Shown: positions 1 through 5,936 of the stretch, piece by piece
How the letters are laid out: each line of letters starts with the position of its first letter
Numbering within the stretch: the first letter of the stretch is position 1
DNA from: Armatimonadota bacterium
GTDB lineage: Bacteria > Armatimonadota > Fimbriimonadia > Fimbriimonadales > Fimbriimonadaceae
Direction: 5' to 3'
NCBI GenBank assembly: GCA_023428805.1
Contig: JAEYWW010000054.1
Location: 1 to 7,630 of the forward strand
DNA: 7,630 nt
Translations under genes and position numbers: made by a program
Notes under the pieces: generated by a model
What the model was told of the DNA's origin: nothing
Database searches by the model: none
Seen by the model: the letters and a program-made list of their open reading frames with translations, nothing else

Positions 1-410
1 AGCGTACTCTTACTCTGTCAATCGCCGCCCTCACCTTCGTTGCTTTGACGGGCTGCGGAGGAAGCACAGACAGCGACAGCAACGGCACACCTTCGCCGTT
101 CGCCGGAAATTGGACGGGCACTTGGAATTCGGTTTCCCTCGGTCAGAACGGCACGGCAACCGTCAATATCTCCGAAAACGGAGACGTGGCTGGAACCACA
201 AACAACACCACCCTTGGGATCACCGGAACCTTGGACGGAACTATTTCCGAGGATGGCACTGTTACTGGCACAGTGCAGTACCCCGGATCATCAGCAACCA
301 ATGCCAACGGCACATGGTCGATCAACGGAGCCGGACACATCGTGGGAAACCTCAACCAGACCGTGGGCGGCACGAGTCACCCCATCAGCTTCGACATGAC
401 TCGGAATTGA
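1..410 (+). CDS. Small beta-rich lipoprotein, 5' end missing
   Basis: The reading frame enters the window at base 3 and ends at TGA 408-410; the start codon lies before the window. The visible N-terminus is the end of a signal peptide: a basic residue, a hydrophobic stretch, then the lipobox L-T-G-C with the acceptor Cys at bases 54-56 (18th visible residue). The mature protein would be 118 residues, anchored to a membrane through the lipidated Cys. A short Ser/Asp/Gly/Pro-rich linker is followed by a domain rich in Gly, Thr, Asn and Val. It opens with an F-A-G-N-W-T-G-T-W motif, continues with alternating G-T turns, and ends in F-D-M-T-R-N. This pattern suggests a small antiparallel beta-sheet or barrel domain. 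There are no Cys residues after the lipid anchor and no catalytic motif. I do not recognise a named family. A TTG at 45-47 lies inside the signal peptide and is not the real start. The lipoprotein call is firm; the function is unknown. Confidence 0.85.
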   Translation, partial: RTLTLSIAALTFVALTGCGGSTDSDSNGTPSPFAGNWTGTWNSVSLGQNGTATVNISENGDVAGTTNNTTLGITGTLDGTISEDGTVTGTVQYPGSSATNANGTWSINGAGHIVGNLNQTVGGTSHPISFDMTRN

Positions 411-416
411 CTCCCC

Positions 417-465
417 TTTGGACTCGGAGTGCGCGATCATCCATCTCGCCCACTCCGAGTCCAAA
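417..465. terminator. Perfect 15-bp inverted repeat, possible bidirectional terminator
   Basis: Bases 417-431 (TTTGGACTCGGAGTG) and 451-465 (CACTCCGAGTCCAAA) are exact reverse complements, with a 19-base loop. The repeat starts 7 bases after the lipoprotein stop codon. In RNA it would form a long GC-rich hairpin whose outer three pairs are U-A, placed where a terminator is expected. No U-run follows it on the plus strand (the next bases are TGGCTG), so it is not a textbook intrinsic terminator. It may act as an RNA 3'-end stabiliser, a bidirectional terminator, or a copy of a dispersed palindromic repeat. Confidence 0.5.
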
Positions 466-521
466 TGGCTGAGAGCTGCACTCGACATTTTCGCAACAGA
501 CACTTACGCGTGGTCATCATG

Positions 522-527
522 TATATT
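522..527 (+). promoter_or_regulatory. Possible -10 element upstream of the ATP-grasp gene
   Basis: TATATT lies 15 bases before the ATG of the ATP-grasp gene in the otherwise GC-rich 411-541 gap. It differs from TATAAT at one position. No convincing -35 hexamer sits 16-18 bases upstream. If it is used, the transcript would begin only about 8 bases before the start codon, giving an almost leaderless mRNA. That would agree with the lack of a clear Shine-Dalgarno sequence there. The call is weak. Confidence 0.25.
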
Positions 528-541
528 CGATTCGCCACGCC

Positions 542-1975
542 ATGAATCCGCTCGACAGCTACACCTCTCCGGCCCGCTTCGACGAAGCGGTGGATGCGGA
601 TGGCCGGATCAGAGAGGGGTTTGCGGGGGTCGCGCGAAATCTCGCCTCGATTTCCGCGATGGAAATGGAGCGGAAGAAGCGGGCCATCGACCTCTTTTTC
701 CTGAATCGCGGGACGACGTTCACAGTCTACAACGAGGAGATCGGCATTGACCGCATCCTCCCATTCGATCCGATCCCTCGCATCATTCCAGGCGATGAGT
801 GGGCGAAGATTGAAGAGGGACTGAAGCAGCGGCTCTACGCGCTCAACCTCTTCCTCCACGACATCTACCACGATCAAAAAATCCTGCACGATGGCGTGGT
901 GCCTTGGGAACTGGCGCTGGGGGCGACTCATTTCCGGCGCGAATGGATCGGGGTCGATGTCCCTCACAACATCTATGTCCACATCTGCGGCACCGACCTG
1001 ATTCGCGACGGAAATGGCGACTACCTGGTGCTGGAGGACAACCTCCGCAGCCCGAGCGGAGTCAGCTACGTCTTGGAGAACCGCGTCGCCATGAGGCGGA
1101 TCTTTCCCGAGCTTTTCGAGGGCTGCGATGTGCGCCCGGTCCAAGATTATGGAGCGAATCTGCGGGACGTGCTTGAATTCATCGCCCCGCATACCGGCGA
1201 AGAGCCCGTGGTGGCCATCCTGACTCCGGGCGTCTACAACTCGGCTTATTTCGAGCACACCTTCCTCGCGAAGCAGATGGGGGTGGAGCGGGTCGAAGGG
1301 CGTGACCTGATGGTTGACAACGGCGTCGTGATGATGCGCACGACGGAAGGGCTCAAGCGCGTGGATGTCATCTACCGGCGCATTGATGACGACTATTTGG
1401 ACTCAGTGGCCTTCCGCCCGGACAGCATTCTCGGGGTTCCGGGCTTGGTGAATGCCTATCGAAGCGGCAATGTCGCCTTGGCGAACTCCATCGGCACCGG
1501 CATCGCCGACGACAAAGCTCTCTATGCCTACGTTCCGCGGATCATCAAGTACTACCTGGATAAGGACGCAATTCTGAACAACGTCGAAACCCGCATCGCC
1601 AGCGAGCCGGGGGAAATGCAGTACATCTGCGACCACCTGGAGGAGCTGGTGGTCAAGCGCGTGGACGAGGCTGGAGGGTACGGCATGCTGATCGGCCCCC
1701 ACTCAACAAAAGAGGAACGCGATGACTTCGCGGCGCGCGTCAAAGCCGAACCGCGAAGCTATATAGCTCAGCCCATGGTGGACTTCTCGACTCATCCCAG
1801 TTGGATTGACGGGCGGCTCCAACCCCGCCGTGTCGATCTGAGGCCCTATATTCTATTCGGTGAGTACATTCAAGTTCTCCCGGGCGGCCTGACTCGCGTC
1901 GCGCTCCGCGAAGGCTCGATGGTGGTCAACTCGAGCCAGGGCGGCGGAAGCAAGGACACATGGGTGCTGCGCTGA
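542..1975 (+). CDS. Circularly permuted type 2 ATP-grasp protein
   Basis: This 477-residue protein matches, over its whole length, the circularly permuted ATP-grasp family once called DUF404/DUF407 (COG2308). ATP-grasp enzymes activate a carboxylate as an acyl-phosphate and join it to an amine; the substrates of this family are not known. Recognisable family blocks, in order, are: F-L-N-R-G-T-T-F-T-V-Y near residue 53; the P-F-D-P-I-P-R-I-I-P block near residue 74; L-E-D-N-L-R-S-P-S-G-V-S-Y starting at residue 164; L-T-P-G-V-Y-N-S-A-Y-F-E-H; R-R-I-D-D-D-Y-L-D with Asp282-284; V-V-K-R with Lys372 followed by G-G-Y-G at 378-381, the likely nucleotide-binding lysine and glycine loop; and the C-terminal N-S-S-Q-G-G-G-S-K-D-T-W at 463-474. 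No signal peptide or membrane segment is visible, so it is cytoplasmic. The length is normal for the family. ATG 542 is the first good start, but it lacks a clear ribosome binding site. The stop overlaps the next gene's start (TGATG). The family call is very secure; the reaction is unknown. Confidence 0.95.
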   Translation: MNPLDSYTSPARFDEAVDADGRIREGFAGVARNLASISAMEMERKKRAIDLFFLNRGTTFTVYNEEIGIDRILPFDPIPRIIPGDEWAKIEEGLKQRLYALNLFLHDIYHDQKILHDGVVPWELALGATHFRREWIGVDVPHNIYVHICGTDLIRDGNGDYLVLEDNLRSPSGVSYVLENRVAMRRIFPELFEGCDVRPVQDYGANLRDVLEFIAPHTGEEPVVAILTPGVYNSAYFEHTFLAKQMGVERVEGRDLMVDNGVVMMRTTEGLKRVDVIYRRIDDDYLDSVAFRPDSILGVPGLVNAYRSGNVALANSIGTGIADDKALYAYVPRIIKYYLDKDAILNNVETRIASEPGEMQYICDHLEELVVKRVDEAGGYGMLIGPHSTKEERDDFAARVKAEPRSYIAQPMVDFSTHPSWIDGRLQPRRVDLRPYILFGEYIQVLPGGLTRVALREGSMVVNSSQGGGSKDTWVLR

Positions 1976-2907
1976 TGTTGAGCCGCGTCGCCAACTCGCT
2001 CTATTGGAGCTCGCGCTATCTGGAGCGGGCCGAGATCGCCGCCCGATCCTCTGCCGCCCTGTACGGATATGGCCTGGAGCTACAGGGGATCAGTCATGTC
2101 GCCGCGCTCGCCTGCTGGCAGTCCATGCCGCAGCTCATCGACGTGGACTTTGGTGGATCGGACCCGGAAGAACTGCTCCACACGATCCTCTTTGATCCGT
2201 ATGCACCGGGTTCCGTTCTGAACGCGGTGATCCATGCACGAGAGAATGCCCGGTCGGTGCGAGACGTGATTCCGAGCGAGTACTGGGAGGCGATCAACAT
2301 GCTCTTCCACCTTCTCCACGACACGAGCAAGGCGGCCCCGGATGAAGAACACGACATCGCGGTGGCGGGCCAGGCATCACTCTACTTCCATGTCCTGCAC
2401 GGCCTCCGAGACAATTCTATGATGCGGAATGACGGCTGGCACTTCATCCGGCTTGGCCGCAATCTCGAGCGGGCATCGGGAGCGATCCGCATTGTCGATT
2501 TCATGTTCGGACATCCCGCCTTGGACTTGGCGGAGAAGGAAGCCTTGAGCATCGACGCCGTTCATCTGGCGACAACTCTGCGGATGGCGATGGGATACGA
2601 GGCATTTTCAGGTCTGGGCGGGCATCTGACGCCGGACAGCGTCGCGGATTTTCTCCTGCTTGATTCCAGCTTCCCTCGGTCGGCGGAGTTTGCCATCCAT
2701 GATCTCAGCGTCTCCCTGCACGCACTCAGCCGGACTCCCATCGACATCATTTCAAGCGATGCAGAACGGATTGCGGGACGGATGCTGGCCGAGCTTCGGT
2801 TCCGCGATGCGGGAGAGGTGCTGATTGATCTCGGCGATTGGACTCTCGATCTTCTGAAGCGCCTCAACAGCCTCGGGCTGGCGATCAACGCCCAATATTT
2901 CCCCTGA
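1975..2907 (+). CDS. Alpha-E domain protein (DUF403), partner of the ATP-grasp protein
   Basis: This 310-residue, mostly helical protein belongs to the alpha-E family (DUF403, COG2307). That family is almost always encoded beside the permuted ATP-grasp protein and has no established biochemical activity. I chose ATG 1975 rather than the in-frame ATG at 1960. It gives the family's typical N-terminus, M-L-S-R-V-A-N-S-L-Y-W followed by R-Y-L-E-R-A-E at residues 14-20, and it makes a one-base TGATG overlap with the upstream stop, typical of translational coupling. Other conserved blocks are N-A-R-S-V-R-D with S-E-Y-W-E-A-I-N (91-108), the M-R-N-D-G-W-H-F-I-R-L-G-R-N-L-E-R-A stretch (150-167), and F-L-L-L-D-S-S-F-P-R-S (226-236). 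The repeated L-E-R-A helices give the family its name. There is no signal peptide or membrane segment. It probably acts in a complex with, or in sequence after, the ATP-grasp enzyme. Family assignment is secure; the role is inferred from neighbourhood only. Confidence 0.93.
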   Translation: MLSRVANSLYWSSRYLERAEIAARSSAALYGYGLELQGISHVAALACWQSMPQLIDVDFGGSDPEELLHTILFDPYAPGSVLNAVIHARENARSVRDVIPSEYWEAINMLFHLLHDTSKAAPDEEHDIAVAGQASLYFHVLHGLRDNSMMRNDGWHFIRLGRNLERASGAIRIVDFMFGHPALDLAEKEALSIDAVHLATTLRMAMGYEAFSGLGGHLTPDSVADFLLLDSSFPRSAEFAIHDLSVSLHALSRTPIDIISSDAERIAGRMLAELRFRDAGEVLIDLGDWTLDLLKRLNSLGLAINAQYFP

Positions 2908-2914
2908 GAACGCC

Positions 2915-3850
2915 ATGCTCTTTGAACTCAAACACCAGACCACATTCGAGTACAGCTCTCCGGTCACCGAGAGTTTGATGGAGTTTCGCCTGACTCCGGT
3001 CACGGACTCCTGCCAACGCGTTCTTCAACATCGGAGCCATGTGACCCCTCTCCGGCAGATTCAGCAGCATCTCGACTACTTGGGCAACACAGTCTCCACC
3101 TTCAATATCCAAGCTCCCCATGACCGGGTGCAGGTCTGCTTCGAGTCGTTGGTCGAAACATTTGCGGGGTCTCGCCGGACAGGAGAACTGCGCGGGCTTG
3201 CGCGCTTCGACAGCCTTCAGCCCAGCTCCCGGACCAAGTGGACTCCGGCATTTCTTGACTATGCGCAGAGGTTTGCGAGTCTGAGAGGTGCGGAGAACAG
3301 ACAGGCTGCCGAGGAGATTCGGTCCGCGATCTTTGAAGGATTTCGGTACGACACCGCCGCCACTCATTCCGGTTCAACAATCAATGACCTGCTGGAAGGT
3401 GGAGCGGGCGTCTGTCAGGATTTCTCCCACTTGATGATCGCCCTCTGCCGCTGGCTCGCAATTCCAGCGCGCTATGTGTCCGGTTATGTGTTGACCGAGT
3501 CGGCATCGGAAGGAGCGGTCGCGAGCCACGCTTGGGTGGAGGTGTATGACCCGGTTTCTGGCTGGGTGGGGATCGACCCAACTCACAACAAATGGGTGGA
3601 GGAGCATCATATCCGCATCGGAGTGGGACGCGACTACGACGACGTGGCTCCGAACAAGGGCGTTTATCGAGGCTCGGCGGAAGAATTGGTGTCGGTCGCC
3701 GTCCATCTCCGCCCGATCACGCCCGATGAACTGGAGCAGAGCAGCCAGCGCCTCTTCACGGCCAGCCAGCTTCAAAACCACAGCACGAGACAGACTCGCA
3801 GGCCGCCCCAAGCGAGCCTGCTTCAGCAGGTTTCGGCGGCTCAGCAGTAG
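2915..3850 (+). CDS. Transglutaminase-like cysteine enzyme of the ATP-grasp/alpha-E cluster
   Basis: This 311-residue protein has the two-part build of the bacterial transglutaminase family (COG1305). A beta-rich N-terminal domain spans residues 1 to about 85, beginning M-L-F-E-L-K-H-Q-T-T-F-E-Y. A papain-like core follows at about 125-265. The catalytic triad is visible: Cys167 in G-V-C-Q-D-F-S-H, His205 in S-H-A-W-V-E-V-Y and Asp221 in G-I-D-P-T-H-N. Enzymes of this fold act as transglutaminases or as thiol peptidases/amidases; in this gene cluster either is possible. No signal peptide is seen, so it is probably cytoplasmic. It starts 7 bases after the alpha-E stop, so it is in the same operon. 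The last 37 residues (275-311) lie beyond the conserved core, hold ten Gln, and look disordered. Its stop is one base from the stop of the convergent pheA. The fold and triad are secure; the reaction is not known. Confidence 0.93.
   Translation: MLFELKHQTTFEYSSPVTESLMEFRLTPVTDSCQRVLQHRSHVTPLRQIQQHLDYLGNTVSTFNIQAPHDRVQVCFESLVETFAGSRRTGELRGLARFDSLQPSSRTKWTPAFLDYAQRFASLRGAENRQAAEEIRSAIFEGFRYDTAATHSGSTINDLLEGGAGVCQDFSHLMIALCRWLAIPARYVSGYVLTESASEGAVASHAWVEVYDPVSGWVGIDPTHNKWVEEHHIRIGVGRDYDDVAPNKGVYRGSAEELVSVAVHLRPITPDELEQSSQRLFTASQLQNHSTRQTRRPPQASLLQQVSAAQQ
3814..3833 (+). terminator. Weak hairpin at the 3' end of the transglutaminase gene
   Basis: CCTGC (3817-3821) and GCAGG (3826-3830) form a 5-bp GC stem around a TTCA loop. 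A further A-T pair and G-U wobbles can extend it outward, and only three T bases follow. It sits inside the last codons of the transglutaminase gene. The convergent stops at 3850 and 3852 leave no intergenic room, so any terminator must lie within coding sequence like this. The stem is short and the T tract poor, so the call is tentative. Confidence 0.2.
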
Positions 3851-3851
3851 C

Positions 3852-4955
3852 TCAGATCACCCGATCAGACAGGTTCGGATCAGTGCTCGGGTAACTGCCC
3901 AAAATGACCGTTTCCAACGCGATGTGGCGAATCTCTTCAACCGCCGCCGCAACGTTGGGGTTCTTCCGATGCCCCCCCAGATCCACGTAGAAGATGTATT
4001 CAAATGCGGCGCGGGGAGCGGGGCGGGATTCGATCATCATGAGGTTCACCTGATGGCGCTCAAACGCACCGAGAACCTTGTAGAGTTCGCCCGGCTTGTT
4101 GCGGAGATTGAACATCAGTGAGGTCTTGTCCTGCCCAGTAGGTTCAGGTTCATTGGGTCCAAGCACCACAAATCGCGTGCGATTCTGAGAATGGTCTTCG
4201 ATATGCTCCGCGAGGAAGCTGAGGCCCAGGCTCTCGACGCAATAACGATTGGCAATCGCCGCACTTTTCGGATCGTTCAAGGCTTTTCGAGCCGCCGCCG
4301 CAGTTGGCACAGCATCAATGATCTCCGCGTGAGGCAGATGTTCGGCAAGCCAGCGGCGGCACTGCCCCGCTGGCTGCGGTCCGGCATAAACCCGTTCAAT
4401 CTCCGCCAAAGAGCCGGCGATGCTGCCGAGATGGTGGCTGACAGCAAGAAAGCATTCCGCGCATATCTTCACGTTTGTCTGCGGAAACATATCCAAAGTC
4501 TCTGGAACAACCCCTGCCGTAGAATTCTCAATCGGGGCGATGCCGTAGTCGGCTTGCCGGTGCTCAACCGCCAAAAAGACTTCGGTGATGGATGCAACCG
4601 CCAGCCTCCGGGCGCTGCTCCCGAATGTTTCGATGGCCGCCATCTCGCTGAAGGTGCCCTCCGGGCCCCAGAACGAAATGGTCAGCGGCCGCTCCGCATC
4701 CCGGGCGGCGGAGATGATTTCCCGATAGATGTTCTTGAGGTGGTGAGTTCCGAGAGCTTCGGTGGGAGCGGCCTCAAGTTTGGCGAAGATCTGCCGTTCC
4801 CGCTCTGGAGTGAAGAACGGACGACCATCCAATCCCTTCACCCGCCCCACTTCCTGCGCCAATTGGGCGCGGCGATCCAGGAGGTCGATAATCTGTCCAT
4901 CCACGGAATCGATATCCTGGCGGATCAGGTCGAGGCTGCGGCTCTCTTCGGACAT
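3852..4955 (-). CDS. pheA: Chorismate mutase / prephenate dehydratase (P-protein)
   Basis: This 367-residue bifunctional enzyme converts chorismate to prephenate and then to phenylpyruvate, the committed steps to phenylalanine. Three domains are visible. An AroQ-type chorismate mutase spans about 1-90: Arg12 in the L-I-R-Q-D-I-D block, Arg29 in D-R-R-A, Lys40 and the P-E-R-E block at 50-53 match the usual active-site positions. A prephenate dehydratase domain spans about 92-270, with G-P-E-G-T-F-S-E (97-104), E-N-S-T-A-G (143-148) and the catalytic N-R-T-R-F block (258-262, Thr260). An ACT regulatory domain spans about 278-355, with E-S-R-P at 309-312, the conserved Phe-binding motif. The other Phe-sensing motif, G-A-L-V in E. 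coli, reads G-E-L-Y here (289-292). Length and order are typical. ATG 4953-4955 (minus strand) gives the usual short N-terminus before the mutase helix; no clear Shine-Dalgarno sequence precedes it. It stands alone on its strand within the window, divergent from cdaA. Phe feedback inhibition is expected from the family. Confidence 0.96.
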   Translation of the reverse strand: MSEESRSLDLIRQDIDSVDGQIIDLLDRRAQLAQEVGRVKGLDGRPFFTPERERQIFAKLEAAPTEALGTHHLKNIYREIISAARDAERPLTISFWGPEGTFSEMAAIETFGSSARRLAVASITEVFLAVEHRQADYGIAPIENSTAGVVPETLDMFPQTNVKICAECFLAVSHHLGSIAGSLAEIERVYAGPQPAGQCRRWLAEHLPHAEIIDAVPTAAAARKALNDPKSAAIANRYCVESLGLSFLAEHIEDHSQNRTRFVVLGPNEPEPTGQDKTSLMFNLRNKPGELYKVLGAFERHQVNLMMIESRPAPRAAFEYIFYVDLGGHRKNPNVAAAVEEIRHIALETVILGSYPSTDPNLSDRVI

Positions 4956-5075
4956 CTGATTCAGTTTGGCCCAAGGAAGCCGAAATGCGGGAATTTATGC
5001 GCCCTTTCGCCTTTTCCCAGGAAGAACCACGGCGCGGAAACCGTCTATGAACTAAGCTAGATTCAGAGAGAGCTT
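4956..5075. promoter_or_regulatory. Divergent pheA-cdaA intergenic region
   Basis: These 120 bases separate two divergent genes and must hold both promoters. On the minus strand CATAAA (complement of 4994-4999) is a possible -10 for pheA; on the plus strand TATGAA (5046-5051) is a possible -10 for cdaA. Neither has a good -35 partner at standard spacing. I found no Phe-rich leader peptide, riboswitch-like structure or strong hairpin, so attenuation of pheA is not supported. Only the position supports the promoter function. Confidence 0.4.
5065..5072 (+). promoter_or_regulatory. Shine-Dalgarno supporting the TTG start of cdaA
   Basis: The purine run AGAGAGAG ends 3 bases before TTG 5076-5078. 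It supports initiation at that TTG. An in-frame TAG at 5058-5060 closes the frame just upstream, and the next in-frame ATG is at 5121, which would remove 15 residues. Confidence 0.45.
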
Positions 5076-5936
5076 TTGGACGACATTCAAAGAAGACTGG
5101 CGGAGCTGATCGATCCCTCCATGCGCGGGGTCATGGCGGTCATTGACATTCTGTTGGTGGCCTTCCTGATCTATCGCCTGCTCAAGCTCGTCCGGGGCAC
5201 GCGGGCTTGGAAGGTGCTGATCGGAATCGGCGTCTTTGTCGGCGCGCTCTTCCTCAGCGAAAAGCTGGAACTGCACACCCTTCATTGGATTCTGGAAAAA
5301 GCCAGCGTCTTGGCGCCGGTCGCGCTCGTCATCCTGCTCCTACCCGAACTGCGGCAGGCCATCGAAGGGTTTGCCAAGATCGGCCTGCTTCCCGAGAGGC
5401 TGCTGACGGGAGAAAGCTCCACATCGCACACGGTGCTCGATGAAATTGTCGAAGCATCAGAAAATATGGCTCGGCGCAACATCGGGGCGCTGATTGTCAT
5501 CGAACGCGAAGAGCAGTTGAATGAAGTCGCCCGCAACGGAGTACCGCTCAACGCCGAGGTCACAGCGGCGCTAATAGAAGCGATCTTCTACCACGGCAAC
5601 CCTCTTCACGATGGTGCGGCAATCATCAGGAAGGACAATCTTCTGGCGGCGGCCTGCAGGCTCCCTTTGAGTGAAAATCCGCTCTTGGGCGCTCAGTACC
5701 ACATGCGTCACCGCGCAGGCGTCGGTGTTTCAGAGGCGGCGGACTGCGTCGTGATCATCGTCAGCGAAGAGCGCGGCGAATGCTCGATCGCGGTCGATGG
5801 AGAACTCATTCACTGCAAGTCCGGCGAGGATTTGAAGAACCGACTGCAGTCCCTTGTCGCAACGTCGGGGGATGATCGCGCCGCCCGCCGGATGTTCGGA
5901 AGGAAGCAGAATCGCGAAATGGAGCGGACGCCTTGA
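5076..5936 (+). CDS. cdaA: Membrane diadenylate cyclase CdaA
   Basis: CdaA (also DacA/YbbP) joins two ATP molecules into cyclic di-AMP, a second messenger that controls potassium and osmolyte uptake and cell-wall homeostasis in other bacteria. This 286-residue protein has the family layout. Three N-terminal membrane segments lie at about 19-38, 46-61 and 75-91, with the conserved R-G-T-R-A loop between the first two. P-E-L-R-Q-A-I-E follows at 90-97, then a cytoplasmic DAC domain at about 115-245. The catalytic D-G-A is at 179-181 (in N-P-L-H-D-G-A-A-I) and R-H-R at 211-213 (in R-H-R-A-G-V-G-V-S-E), so it should be active. The C-terminus is basic and variable. The start is TTG 5076, chosen for the upstream purine run and because it gives the usual short lead before the first membrane helix; ATG 5121 is the alternative. 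The stop TGA overlaps the TTG start of cdaR. Confidence 0.95.
   Translation: MDDIQRRLAELIDPSMRGVMAVIDILLVAFLIYRLLKLVRGTRAWKVLIGIGVFVGALFLSEKLELHTLHWILEKASVLAPVALVILLLPELRQAIEGFAKIGLLPERLLTGESSTSHTVLDEIVEASENMARRNIGALIVIEREEQLNEVARNGVPLNAEVTAALIEAIFYHGNPLHDGAAIIRKDNLLAAACRLPLSENPLLGAQYHMRHRAGVGVSEAADCVVIIVSEERGECSIAVDGELIHCKSGEDLKNRLQSLVATSGDDRAARRMFGRKQNREMERTP
5921..5924 (+). promoter_or_regulatory. Shine-Dalgarno for cdaR inside the end of cdaA
   Basis: GGAG lies 8 bases before TTG 5933-5935, good spacing for initiation. It supports the TTG that overlaps the cdaA stop (TTGA). Confidence 0.55.

Noticed and set aside
437..1258. Long open frame on the minus strand opposite the ATP-grasp gene (273 codons)
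   Set aside because: It lies fully opposite a strongly conserved family protein in high-GC DNA, where antisense frames stay open by codon bias. Its translation is rich in Arg, Asp and Val and shows no domain pattern.
1960..1974. Upstream ATG (1960) as the start of the alpha-E protein
   Set aside because: It would add five residues not typical of the family. ATG 1975 gives the conserved M-L-S-R-V-A start and the TGATG junction.
3546..4121. Plus-strand frame spanning the end of the transglutaminase gene and the end of pheA
   Set aside because: It overlaps two well-supported genes in other frames and its product is Arg/Ser-rich with no motif.
4191..5060. Long plus-strand open frame opposite pheA (289 codons)
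   Set aside because: pheA on the other strand has every expected motif; this frame is its shadow, shows no recognisable motif and crosses the pheA promoter region.
4956..5075. Phenylalanine attenuator or leader peptide upstream of pheA
   Set aside because: No short frame with a run of Phe codons and no paired terminator/antiterminator hairpins were found. A GCGCC/GGCGC pair (4999-5003, 5031-5035) is too short and too widely spaced to count.
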